From a bacterium (GTDB taxonomy: Bacteria; Myxococcota_A; Bradymonadia; REDH01), in the NCBI GenBank assembly GCA_030427825.1, contig JAUICO010000027.1, positions 1 through 46,946 on the forward strand: a DNA stretch of 46,946 bases, read 5' to 3'. The notes beneath the pieces are model-generated. The model had not been told where the DNA came from. It ran no database searches and was given only the letters and a program-made list of their open reading frames with translations. Below are positions 9,422-16,717 of this stretch, piece after piece. Position 1 is the first letter of the stretch. Each line of letters opens with the position of its first letter. The position numbers and the translations under genes were made by a program.

Positions 9422-9886
9422 ATGAAGAAGCGACTCATGATCGGGATGTCTACGGCATGCCTGCTGGTACTTGCGGGCAGCGTCGTCGGTCAGAACTTTC
9501 GAGCGGATCCGATCTACGGCGAGTACACGCTCCAGGCCGGGTTTTCGCCGGATCCACAGACATTTCATGTCACCGCGGGTGGAGAATCTGAGGTCCGCGA
9601 CCTCGGTCTGCCGAGAGTTTGTGAAGGTCGGATCACTGCGGCAGCGCCGGACCTGAGCATCAACTATGAAGCAGGGCGCTTCCCGATCACCTTCTTCGTG
9701 CGCTCGGAGGCGGACACCACCTTGATCATCAACGGCCCGCGCGGCGCCTGGCACTGCAACGATGACACCTGGGGGCTCAACCCGCGAATCCGATTCTCGG
9801 ATCCGGTGTCCGGTCAGTACGATATCTGGGTCGGCGTCATCGGTGAACGACCGGAGCCGGCGATTCTGCACATGACGGAGCGCTGA
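9422..9886 (+). CDS. Small secreted protein with beta-rich domain
   Basis: 154 residues with a clear signal peptide (MKKRLMIGMSTACLLVLAGSVVGQ, cleavage probably near 22-23). The mature part has segments ADPIYGEYTLQAGFSPDP, TTLIINGPRGAWHCNDD and SGQYDIWVGVIG. These match a family of small periplasmic proteins seen in many proteobacteria, often loosely called 'peptidase S1' although no catalytic triad is visible here. The start at 9422 is supported by AAGGAG 9-10 bases upstream. I would call it a periplasmic or secreted protein of unknown function. Two Cys residues (in RVCEGR and WHCNDD) could form a disulfide. Confidence 0.75.
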   Translation: MKKRLMIGMSTACLLVLAGSVVGQNFRADPIYGEYTLQAGFSPDPQTFHVTAGGESEVRDLGLPRVCEGRITAAAPDLSINYEAGRFPITFFVRSEADTTLIINGPRGAWHCNDDTWGLNPRIRFSDPVSGQYDIWVGVIGERPEPAILHMTER

Positions 9887-10077
9887 GCGCTTCGCCGCGA
9901 GCCCGCGACCGATCCACGTCGAAGCATCCGAAAGCAATAGAGATTCCGCGCTCCTTCAACCGATTTCGCGAAAATCTCAGCTTGATCTGCGCTCAACCCG
10001 GTGGCATCGAGCCGCCCGCCTGAGGCGGTGCACCCGCCTCGAGGCAGCGTAGGACGCGGGGACTCCCGCTGTACCGA

Positions 10078-10094
10078 CATCTGCGTCGCAGATG
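10078..10094. repeat. Perfect 7-bp inverted repeat with 3-base loop
   Basis: CATCTGC, GTC, GCAGATG: a perfect hairpin with a 7-bp stem, 27 bases before the chosen start of the lytic-transglycosylase-like gene. It could be an operator half-site pair, an mRNA hairpin or chance. It has no U tract, so it is unlikely to be a terminator. Confidence 0.4.
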
Positions 10095-10121
10095 CTTCCT
10101 GACTCTTGCTCCGGATTCTTG

Positions 10122-10814
10122 ATGAAACGCCTGATCTTCTGCGTGTGTGCGGTTGCGTTCTCTACCACCGCAAACGCCCAGGAGGACCCGGCCGTCGACG
10201 CGGGCACTGTGCTTGAAGCTACAGAGTGCGCGGTCGACGAAGAGAGCACCGAAGACATCGGCGATGCTGTCGCCGACGTTCACGACTACGTTGTACATCC
10301 TCTGGTTGTCGACGCGACCATCCGTGAGTCCCTCGCTCGCGAGAGTGTGTTCGTGGATGAAGACCACCGATACGACAGCGAGGTGCTGCTCGCATTGGCG
10401 ACGGCGATAGCCACCGAGTGTGAGGACCGCGCGTGCGTGATCGCGGCACTCGCGACGGGGTGGCAGGAGACTCGATGGCGTCCGCATGCACGGGGTCGCA
10501 GCGGCGAATGCGGTTTTGCCCAGCAGTCACCCAACTACGGAGACGACATCCCCGAGCTCGAGAATGTGAGTGACCGCGAACGGTGTCGCCTCCTACAGCA
10601 GGACCAGAGCGTCGCAGTTCGCCAGTGGCACACAAAGCGCGCTCAGCGCATGGCCCGCTACGGTGACCGGTGGCCCTGTCACTACAACAGCGGCCATGTG
10701 TGCACCGAAGACGGTCAGCACTATCAAATGAGTCACATGCGCTTTCGCAGGATGTATGAGAATATCCTGCCTGCGATCGAAGAGAGCTTTGCGAGCCTTG
10801 AGGGCTCTCGTTAA
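10122..10814 (+). CDS. Secreted lysozyme-like / lytic transglycosylase-fold protein
   Basis: 230 residues with an N-terminal signal peptide (MKRLIFCVCAVAFSTTANAQ). The C-terminal half carries a lysozyme-like core: ALATGWQETRWRPHARGR followed by SGECGFAQQSP. This corresponds to the catalytic Glu ('ES/ET') and the 'S.a.GlfQ' motif of SLT-type transglycosylases, and is followed by WPCHYNSGHVC (compare 'aYNaG'). Expected role: cleavage of peptidoglycan in the periplasm. The domain contains several Cys residues, unlike cytoplasmic neighbours, consistent with export. The start at 10122 begins the signal peptide; an in-frame ATG at 10092 would add ten residues. There is no obvious ribosome site for either. 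Confidence 0.72.
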   Translation: MKRLIFCVCAVAFSTTANAQEDPAVDAGTVLEATECAVDEESTEDIGDAVADVHDYVVHPLVVDATIRESLARESVFVDEDHRYDSEVLLALATAIATECEDRACVIAALATGWQETRWRPHARGRSGECGFAQQSPNYGDDIPELENVSDRERCRLLQQDQSVAVRQWHTKRAQRMARYGDRWPCHYNSGHVCTEDGQHYQMSHMRFRRMYENILPAIEESFASLEGSR

Positions 10815-10852
10815 GAGCCCGTCGATCGCGACACCACTCAACAGGAGGGGCG

Positions 10853-11875
10853 ATGATCGCGCGATTGCAGGTTGTGGCGGCGCTGGCTGTGGCGGGGTTC
10901 CTGTCAGTAGGCTGCGGAGACTCTGAAGGCAGCAGTGATGAGAGCGACGCCGATGTTGCCGACGCAGGCGGCGGCGGCTCGGACGTCGCAGACGACACGC
11001 AGGACGTCATCGACGCATCGGACAGCTCCGCCGAGAGCGAGACCGGAGAGGACGACTCAGACGCCGACGCCGTGAGCGATGCCCCGGACGCAGACGACAC
11101 ACAGGACGTTCCGGTCGAGGTGGACGCCGGAACCACATGCGAGTCCGAAGGCGATTGCGATGCTCCCTATGTGTGCCTTGACGAGATCTGTCGCCTGCCG
11201 ATGGGAGATGTGGACTGGGCCGAACAGGAGTTCACCATCACAGAGCCTGAGGAGCTGACGGACGCCTTCGGTTTCATCAAGCAGTTCGCTGAAGGCGTGT
11301 CCTTCCTGATGCTGGACGTGCTCGACAGTCCCGTCGAGGCCTCGCGGCCGGCTTTCTACGGTCCGGGGGATATCACCGTCGAGAACGACGAAACACTGTA
11401 CACCTTTCAATTTCCGCAGGCACTGGGCGGGATTGTCTTCCGCCCGGATACAGATCCCGAACGGCCGACCCATGGCAACCTGTGGATTTCGGACGAATTT
11501 ACCTACGAGTTCATCGCGCGGGTCGTATTCGGTGATGGATTCGTAGGGGTCTCTTTCGACGCACAACGGGTACGTCTGCAGCTGGACATTCAGGAGAACT
11601 ACGCGACGGCCTCGGGTGTTCTCGAAGGCTTCCTGACGCGAGAAGAGGCCGAGTTTCGAGCCTTTGGAACGGACGCGGAGTTCGGCGCGTTCGCGCCCCT
11701 GGTGTGCAGCAATTCCGCCTGGGAGACAGACGACGACATCTGGAATCTCTCAGATGTACTGGACTGCAACGGCGCGGTCCTCGACGGTGATGTCGATGGC
11801 GACGGAACGAACGAGAGCTACTTCGTCCGCATGGACGTCGTCTTCAACGCGGTCGAGTTTCAGGACCCGATCTAG
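10853..11875 (+). CDS. Asp-rich linker lipoprotein, unknown function
   Basis: 340 residues: lipobox LSVGC (Cys21), then about 75 residues almost entirely of Asp, Ala, Ser, Glu and Gly. A small Cys motif of the 'C.s..dC..pyvCl...C' type follows (CESEGDCDAPYVCLDEIC, about residues 97-114), then a beta-rich globular domain. The end has a calcium-loop-like DGDVDGDGTNESY. An AGGAGG ribosome site precedes the ATG. No enzyme motif was recognised. The acidic linker probably holds the folded domain away from the membrane. Its TAG stop overlaps the stop of the convergent aminotransferase gene in a shared CTAG. Confidence 0.72.
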   Translation: MIARLQVVAALAVAGFLSVGCGDSEGSSDESDADVADAGGGGSDVADDTQDVIDASDSSAESETGEDDSDADAVSDAPDADDTQDVPVEVDAGTTCESEGDCDAPYVCLDEICRLPMGDVDWAEQEFTITEPEELTDAFGFIKQFAEGVSFLMLDVLDSPVEASRPAFYGPGDITVENDETLYTFQFPQALGGIVFRPDTDPERPTHGNLWISDEFTYEFIARVVFGDGFVGVSFDAQRVRLQLDIQENYATASGVLEGFLTREEAEFRAFGTDAEFGAFAPLVCSNSAWETDDDIWNLSDVLDCNGAVLDGDVDGDGTNESYFVRMDVVFNAVEFQDPI

Positions 11876-13107
11876 GCGTCGATCTGCGCCGCGGCGCTTC
11901 GTGCGGCGCGGCAGAACCTTGCGGCGGCTTCCGGCAGACGGTCGGCCTGCAATGCGCCGAAGCTCAGGCGCACGCGGTCGTCTCCGCCGCCAGCGTAGCA
12001 AAGCGCGCCGGGAACGTAGAGCACCGCTTCATCAAGGCAGGCGCGATAGAGCGCGGAGTCGGGTCCGGTGGTGATGCCCCCGGGGGCGCGCGCCCAGATG
12101 TAGAGGCTGCCATGGCTGCTCTGCCAGGACCAGCCGAGGTCTTTGAGTCCGTGCTCTACAAGGGCCGCATCAAGGCTTGCGTTCTTGGCGCCGTAGATTG
12201 GCCTGAAGTGCTTGAGAAAGCGGGCGTAGTCGCCGCGTTCAAAGGCGCGCTCCACGATCGCCTGAACGAAGTGACTGGTGCCGAAGTCGTGGCATCGCTT
12301 CAGATCGAGAATACGCCGCAATAACGCGTCATCGGTGACGATCGCGTAGCCAAGCTTGAGGCCTGTGGAGAAATTCTTGGTGCATGTGCCGGTAACCACG
12401 CGTCGCAGCGTCGTGCCGCTGCTGAGCGTCGTCGGCGCCGGCCATGCCTTCTCGAAGTAGAACTCGCGGTATGCGATGTCTTCGATGAGCGTGCTCGCAG
12501 GCAGGTACTTCTCGAGCTGAACAAGGAGCCCGTCCTTCTGCTTCGTGCTCAACGACAGCGCGCTGGGGTTCGAGAAATACGAGACAATGTAGGTGGCTCT
12601 CACTCTCTCGAGAGTTCCGTTTCGCTTCAGTTCCTCGAAGAAGGCAGGCAGCGCCTCGACGTCCAGAGAGTCGTCGATGCTCGGCAGGGACACGGCCTCG
12701 ACGCCGAGGGTGCGAAGCAGGTCGAGGAAGACGAAGTAGGTCGGTGCTTCGACAAGGACCACGTCGCCGGGGCTGCACAATGCCTCGATTGCCATGAACA
12801 GCGCCTGCTGCGATCCGTTGGTAATTACCATGCGATCGGCGCCGGCAGCGTCCGGCGAAGCTCCACATTCAACTTCGAGGCGGTTGACGTGTTCAGCGAT
12901 CATCTCGCGAAGCCGCGGCCGACCTTCAGGTACACCGTATTGCAGGATGGCGTTGTTCGAGTCGTCGGCGAGCAGCTCGTTGACGATGTCGCGCACAGCC
13001 GTACGTGGCATCACTGCGTTGTCTGTGAAACCTGCCGCCAGGGACAGCATGCCTTCGACCTCAAGGGCCGTCTTCATCAGCTCGTCGATTCGCAGTTCGG
13101 TCGCCAT
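11872..13107 (-). CDS. PLP-dependent aminotransferase, class I/II fold
   Basis: 411 residues of a fold-type I aminotransferase, closest in style to the 2-aminoadipate/MocR-type catalytic domain but with no DNA-binding domain. Visible motifs are LQYGVPEGRPRLREMIA, ITNGSQQALFMAIEAL, EAPTYFVFL, IVSYFSNPSALSLS (in place of 'P.fqNPtG'), IEDIAYREFYFE (PLP-pyridine Asp210) and TCTKNFSTGLKLGY with the expected Schiff-base Lys at about residue 244. It is cytoplasmic and would transfer an amino group between an amino acid and a 2-oxo acid; specificity is not readable. The ATG has a GGGAGAG site upstream. Not in an operon. Confidence 0.88.
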   Translation of the reverse strand: MATELRIDELMKTALEVEGMLSLAAGFTDNAVMPRTAVRDIVNELLADDSNNAILQYGVPEGRPRLREMIAEHVNRLEVECGASPDAAGADRMVITNGSQQALFMAIEALCSPGDVVLVEAPTYFVFLDLLRTLGVEAVSLPSIDDSLDVEALPAFFEELKRNGTLERVRATYIVSYFSNPSALSLSTKQKDGLLVQLEKYLPASTLIEDIAYREFYFEKAWPAPTTLSSGTTLRRVVTGTCTKNFSTGLKLGYAIVTDDALLRRILDLKRCHDFGTSHFVQAIVERAFERGDYARFLKHFRPIYGAKNASLDAALVEHGLKDLGWSWQSSHGSLYIWARAPGGITTGPDSALYRACLDEAVLYVPGALCYAGGGDDRVRLSFGALQADRLPEAAARFCRAARSAAAQIDA

Positions 13108-13210
13108 TGCTCACTCTCCCGTTTTACGAGGGCGCCCCATGCCATGGATATGGGACATTTTCGAGTGCCGGTTCCAGGGGTGTGTTGGTCGGCGGCGGTT
13201 CGGGCTCGCC

Positions 13211-13229
13211 GCGCCCCCGCCGGGGTCGC
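13211..13229 (-). terminator. GC-rich hairpin just after the Nudix gene stop
   Basis: GCG-C-CCCC, loop GCC, GGGG-T-CGC: a stem of seven G-C pairs with one mismatch and a 3-base loop. It starts 3 bases beyond the stop codon of the minus-strand Nudix gene and lies before the aminotransferase promoter region. No T tract follows on the minus strand, so intrinsic termination is uncertain. Confidence 0.3.
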
Positions 13230-13231
13230 TG

Positions 13232-13942
13232 TCAGGGAGGTGTTCTGGGGCCGTGCTTTGCGTTCGAGTCGAAGCGAATGTCGCCAATCGCGCGTAGCTC
13301 AGCCTCTCGCATGTCGACTCGTCGGCTGGGCTCTCGTCGCAGCCACCGGATCAGCTCAAGAAGGATGTCTGAGGTCATGCCCCAGGCGTTGGCGTCGCCG
13401 GGGAGCGGAAACACCGTGTCATCGAAGACCATGCCGTCCAGCGTCAGCTGCCGCACGTAGCTGCCGGAACCGGAGGAGAGAGTGGGCAGGTCGGCAACGA
13501 TCGCGCGCGCCACCTCGCCGGGGTCAACGTGCATCGCCGGCCGGGCCGGAAGCACGCCGACCCAGGGCACCACGTGATGCCGCGCCACACTCCAGGAATC
13601 ATCGAGGCGGCCGACGACCTCAATGGACGAGGCGGGAATCCCAAGCTCCTCTTCCGTCTCGCGCAGCGCGGCAGCCTTTGAGTCCGCGTCTTCGGCCTGA
13701 ATACGCCCCCCGGGAAACGAAACCTGTCCACTGTGTTCAGACAGGTGGTGCGCCCGCTCAGTAAGTACAATGCGGGCGGAGTCGGCCTCAGGCCAGCAGA
13801 GCAGCAGTACGGAAGCTCGCCGAAAGTCCGCGGGAACGACGCCGGCAGAGAACTCCCCGACGGGGCGCGTGTGCAGGGCGCGCAGTCTTGAAATGATGTC
13901 GGCCGTACTCAGGTCCACTTGTGTTTCGTCTCCACCTCTCAT
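13232..13942 (-). CDS. Nudix hydrolase, CoA pyrophosphatase type (NudL-like)
   Basis: 236 residues. LTERAHHLSEHSGQVSFPGG is the N-terminal signature of CoA pyrophosphatases, immediately followed by the Nudix box GGRIQAEDADSKAAALRETEEELGI, whose one-residue-longer spacing is typical of the CoA-active subgroup. The REtxEE acidic residues that bind the metal are intact. Expected reaction: hydrolysis of (oxidised) CoA to 3',5'-ADP and 4'-phosphopantetheine. The C-terminus LLELIRWLRREPSRRVDMREAELRAIGD is family-consistent. Neither this ATG nor an in-frame GTG at 13957 has a good ribosome site, so the start could be five residues longer. Confidence 0.9.
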   Translation of the reverse strand: MRGGDETQVDLSTADIISRLRALHTRPVGEFSAGVVPADFRRASVLLLCWPEADSARIVLTERAHHLSEHSGQVSFPGGRIQAEDADSKAAALRETEEELGIPASSIEVVGRLDDSWSVARHHVVPWVGVLPARPAMHVDPGEVARAIVADLPTLSSGSGSYVRQLTLDGMVFDDTVFPLPGDANAWGMTSDILLELIRWLRREPSRRVDMREAELRAIGDIRFDSNAKHGPRTPP

Positions 13943-14047
13943 ACCCGGCAGCCACACTGAACAGGCTGGAGTTCGCTGCGTCCAACGTGGGGCATTTCGG
14001 ATCTGGTAGGAATCGCGTCAAGGCCCACGTTCCCCGAAGGAGTGACT

Positions 14048-14539
14048 ATGAGTACCCCAAAGATTGCCCTCACGATGACGGTCGTCGCGCTGTTTTGCGC
14101 GGCTTTGAGCGCATGCGGCTGCAAGCAGCAGCACGCAGACCCGGAGACGACGGCGCTCCCGCAGACCGCGTCGCAGCCGGTGCTGGATGTAGAAATCGAG
14201 GAGTCCGCCGACGCAGTCACCTGTCAGGCGTACTGGGAAGGTTGGCACATCGCCGACGGCGTGTGCGTTCAGAGCGGAAGCTCAGGGTGCTCGAATCCGT
14301 TTCCATTCGAATCCCTGGAGGCGTGTGAAGCCACTCTCAGCGCTTCTGACCCGGGCGGCGACCTCTGCGCCGACTTTCAGTACATCTTGTGTCAGAGCGA
14401 CACGGACTGTCCCGGCGAGCAGTCCTGCGAGGACATTACCCAATCCTGTCGTGCCGGCAGCTGCCAGTGCAACCCGGAGACCGGCGAGGCGGGAATCTGC
14501 ACCCGTGATTGCCGCATGGGCTACGGACTCTGCCGGTAA
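14048..14539 (+). CDS. Small Cys-rich lipoprotein
   Basis: 163 residues. The ATG at 14048 is selected by an AAGGAG site at 14036-14041. Signal peptide and lipobox end at Cys23 (LSAC). The mature protein has two Cys-rich parts. The first is CQAYWEGWHIADGVC then SSGCSNPFPFESLEACE, faintly Kunitz-like in spacing (C..W....C....GC...FeS...C). The second, from CADF to the end, is an eight-plus-Cys module containing CQSDTDCPGEQSC. Such modules are common in extracellular lipoproteins of Myxococcota. It is presumably disulfide-bonded in the periplasm or at the cell surface. Function unknown; the Kunitz resemblance is only suggestive. Confidence 0.65.
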   Translation: MSTPKIALTMTVVALFCAALSACGCKQQHADPETTALPQTASQPVLDVEIEESADAVTCQAYWEGWHIADGVCVQSGSSGCSNPFPFESLEACEATLSASDPGGDLCADFQYILCQSDTDCPGEQSCEDITQSCRAGSCQCNPETGEAGICTRDCRMGYGLCR

Positions 14540-14570
14540 GCGCTCGTACGGTCCCGGGATGAAGCGCACG

Positions 14571-15500
14571 CTACTCGTCGGCAGACGGCGCTGCTTCGCC
14601 GGACATTGACGCCGCCGGAGCCTCTGCGCGCTCCGCGAGGGAACCGAGAAGGGCGAGCGAACGCTGTCTGTCGCGTTCAGCGCGCCGACGTTGCGCGTCC
14701 CTGTTCGCTGCTTTCAGCTCAGCGTCAATACGCTCTGCCAGTCGCGCATGTTGGTTGTTGAGCCGCTTCATGAAGGCGTCATTGAGGACTTCCCGGTTGT
14801 CGATTCTGGCGTAGAGCTCGTCGAAGACATCTGCCGACTCGCGGTCAATCTCGGCGGGCAGGTCGGGCGTTGCCGGAACCTCGGTGCCGGACGCCGCGGT
14901 CGCATCAAGGCGTTGCGTTCGAAGCTCAGGTGCAATCGCGGCCACAGCGGCGTCAAGATCGCCCCGGCCCAGGCGGCCAAAGACCTGCTCCAGAACGTCC
15001 CGGGGCGCGGTCAACATCCGGTCGTAGGTACACAGGTGCGCCGAGTACCCGCGTAGTGCGATGTCGCGAATCAGACGATAGTTGTCGAACCACCACTCCA
15101 GCGCCGGATTCATTCGACGGGGTCCGGCGCCGCCTTCGTCGCGCTCCATGGCGTGGAGGCGGTCCAGGGACTCGGCGTACTCCCGCCAGTGGCGGACGGT
15201 GCCGATGACCAGATGCAGGAACGCGGGGTCGCTGCGAACGAGGCCGGGGACGAAGACCTTCACGGCGTGGGTCCGTGTCGCTTCGGGATGCAGGTACGCT
15301 CCGGTAACCGGGTGGGGGTTGGTGGCGAAGTAGATGCCGCGGCGGAGTGCAGACTCGTGAAAGCCGCGTTCGTTCGCGCCCTTGATCGTCCGCTCCCAGC
15401 CGCGGGAGAACGGCTCGCTGATGGTCTCGAAACCGCCCGCCGCGAGTGCCTGCATCCACATCGAGGTGCCGGAGCGTTTGGTGCCTGTAACGATGATCAT
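14571..15500 (-). CDS. Sulfotransferase-like protein
   Basis: 309 residues beginning IIVTGTKRSGTSMWMQ, the P-loop-like 5'-phosphosulfate-binding motif of the sulfotransferase superfamily. NERGFHES, VKVFVPGL and a later dimer-type region with TYDRMLTAPRDVLEQVFGRL follow, matching the 'y..L...P......i..fLg' pattern. Expected to transfer sulfate from PAPS, substrate unknown. The start at 15500 has AGGA 6 bases upstream; an in-frame ATG at 15575 would add 25 hydrophilic residues without a ribosome site. The last 100 residues are helical and Arg/Glu-rich, beyond the core domain. It is divergent from the next gene. Confidence 0.72.
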   Translation of the reverse strand: MIIVTGTKRSGTSMWMQALAAGGFETISEPFSRGWERTIKGANERGFHESALRRGIYFATNPHPVTGAYLHPEATRTHAVKVFVPGLVRSDPAFLHLVIGTVRHWREYAESLDRLHAMERDEGGAGPRRMNPALEWWFDNYRLIRDIALRGYSAHLCTYDRMLTAPRDVLEQVFGRLGRGDLDAAVAAIAPELRTQRLDATAASGTEVPATPDLPAEIDRESADVFDELYARIDNREVLNDAFMKRLNNQHARLAERIDAELKAANRDAQRRRAERDRQRSLALLGSLAERAEAPAASMSGEAAPSADE

Positions 15501-15623
15501 GCCGGTCCTGCGATGCCCCTGCTCCGAAGACGCCGATGAGCCGCCGTTCTTGACCTCGCGAACATCCCTGAACATTGATGGCAGTCGGCAGTCAACGACA
15601 AGTCCGGTTCCTATTCAACGGCG

Positions 15624-16583
15624 ATGTCCGTGAGCTACGACGACCTCAACACAGAGTTGGCCTCGTTCTTCATCGGCCGGCCGGCGGCTACGCGCGACCT
15701 TGGCAGATTGGAGGAGCTCCAGCAGCGGCTTCGGAGCGAGGGCGGCTCAGAGGCGCAACTCGCGCAACTCGCGCGCATTATCGATGCCGTGAGGAGCGAA
15801 CAGGACACCGGCTGGGAAGCGGTCCAGTACGCATTCATCTCGGATCATCTGTCCGGGCTACGAGCCGCGGTACGACGGCACTTCGACACGGCGCGCGCCT
15901 TCCAGTTGGATCGCGAGTTGGTGGACGACCTCGCGTCCGAGGTGCGCAGGTGCATCGGGCTACGCGCGGAGATTGGCCGCCACTCAGATGAGGAAGCCGA
16001 GGTGCCGCAACGGCCTGTGTTGAAGCGACTCGCCGTCCTTGAGAAGCGGTGTTCACAGCCGATGCGAGGGGTCGCGATGCTGAATCACGCGATCGCGATC
16101 ACCAACCAGGTCACCTGGGCGCGGGTCGTGATATGCGAAGGCCTTCGCGCGCTCGCTGTTCGTCCTGCGCTGGTTGCGCGCCTGGCGAGAAGTCTGGCGT
16201 CGGCGCGCACACGCCTGATCGCGGACCGCACTGTCGCCCACGCGGCGCCCAACCGTATTGATCTGGTGCACGCCAATCTGCAGCGAGAGCAGGCGCAGAT
16301 TCGGGAGCTGCTCGCCGAAGTGGAAAGGACTCACAGTGAGGCGGGTGAGGGCGAGCGTGAACAGGCGCTCTGCCTTTCCGCCCTGGAGTTCTCGAAGGCG
16401 GCGTTCGACGGCACTCTTCCTGCGGCTCAAGATGAACGCAGCCGCTACGCGGCGCCTGACCGCGGCCTGGAGCTCGCGCGGCAGCTGCTCCCGCTGCTTC
16501 GTCCGGATGCGGACGAAGTCGTCGCGGCTCTGGCTCCCCTCCAAGACGGTATCGCGTGGCTGGACGGTCGAATCCCACGCTGA
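15624..16583 (+). CDS. Hypothetical alpha-helical protein
   Basis: 319 residues, almost wholly predicted helical from composition, rich in Arg, Glu, Leu and Ala, with possible short coiled coils (RLEELQQRLRSEGGSEAQL and ANLQREQAQIRELLAEVER). No signal peptide, membrane segment or recognised catalytic motif. Cytoplasmic by default. It is divergent from the sulfotransferase-like gene and ends 134 bases before the acyl-CoA synthetase. I do not recognise the family. Coding status is supported by length and by codon bias (G/C third positions) matching its neighbours. Confidence 0.6.
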   Translation: MSVSYDDLNTELASFFIGRPAATRDLGRLEELQQRLRSEGGSEAQLAQLARIIDAVRSEQDTGWEAVQYAFISDHLSGLRAAVRRHFDTARAFQLDRELVDDLASEVRRCIGLRAEIGRHSDEEAEVPQRPVLKRLAVLEKRCSQPMRGVAMLNHAIAITNQVTWARVVICEGLRALAVRPALVARLARSLASARTRLIADRTVAHAAPNRIDLVHANLQREQAQIRELLAEVERTHSEAGEGEREQALCLSALEFSKAAFDGTLPAAQDERSRYAAPDRGLELARQLLPLLRPDADEVVAALAPLQDGIAWLDGRIPR

Positions 16584-16717
16584 TTCGACCGTCGACAGTG
16601 CCCTCGACGGGGCGAAGCTCTCTTGCGTGTCGCTCGGCGCCGATATAGCGCCCATCGACTAGAACGTGTTGCATTTTGGCGAGACGACAGCAGCCAGACA
16701 CACCCGGTGACAATGCG

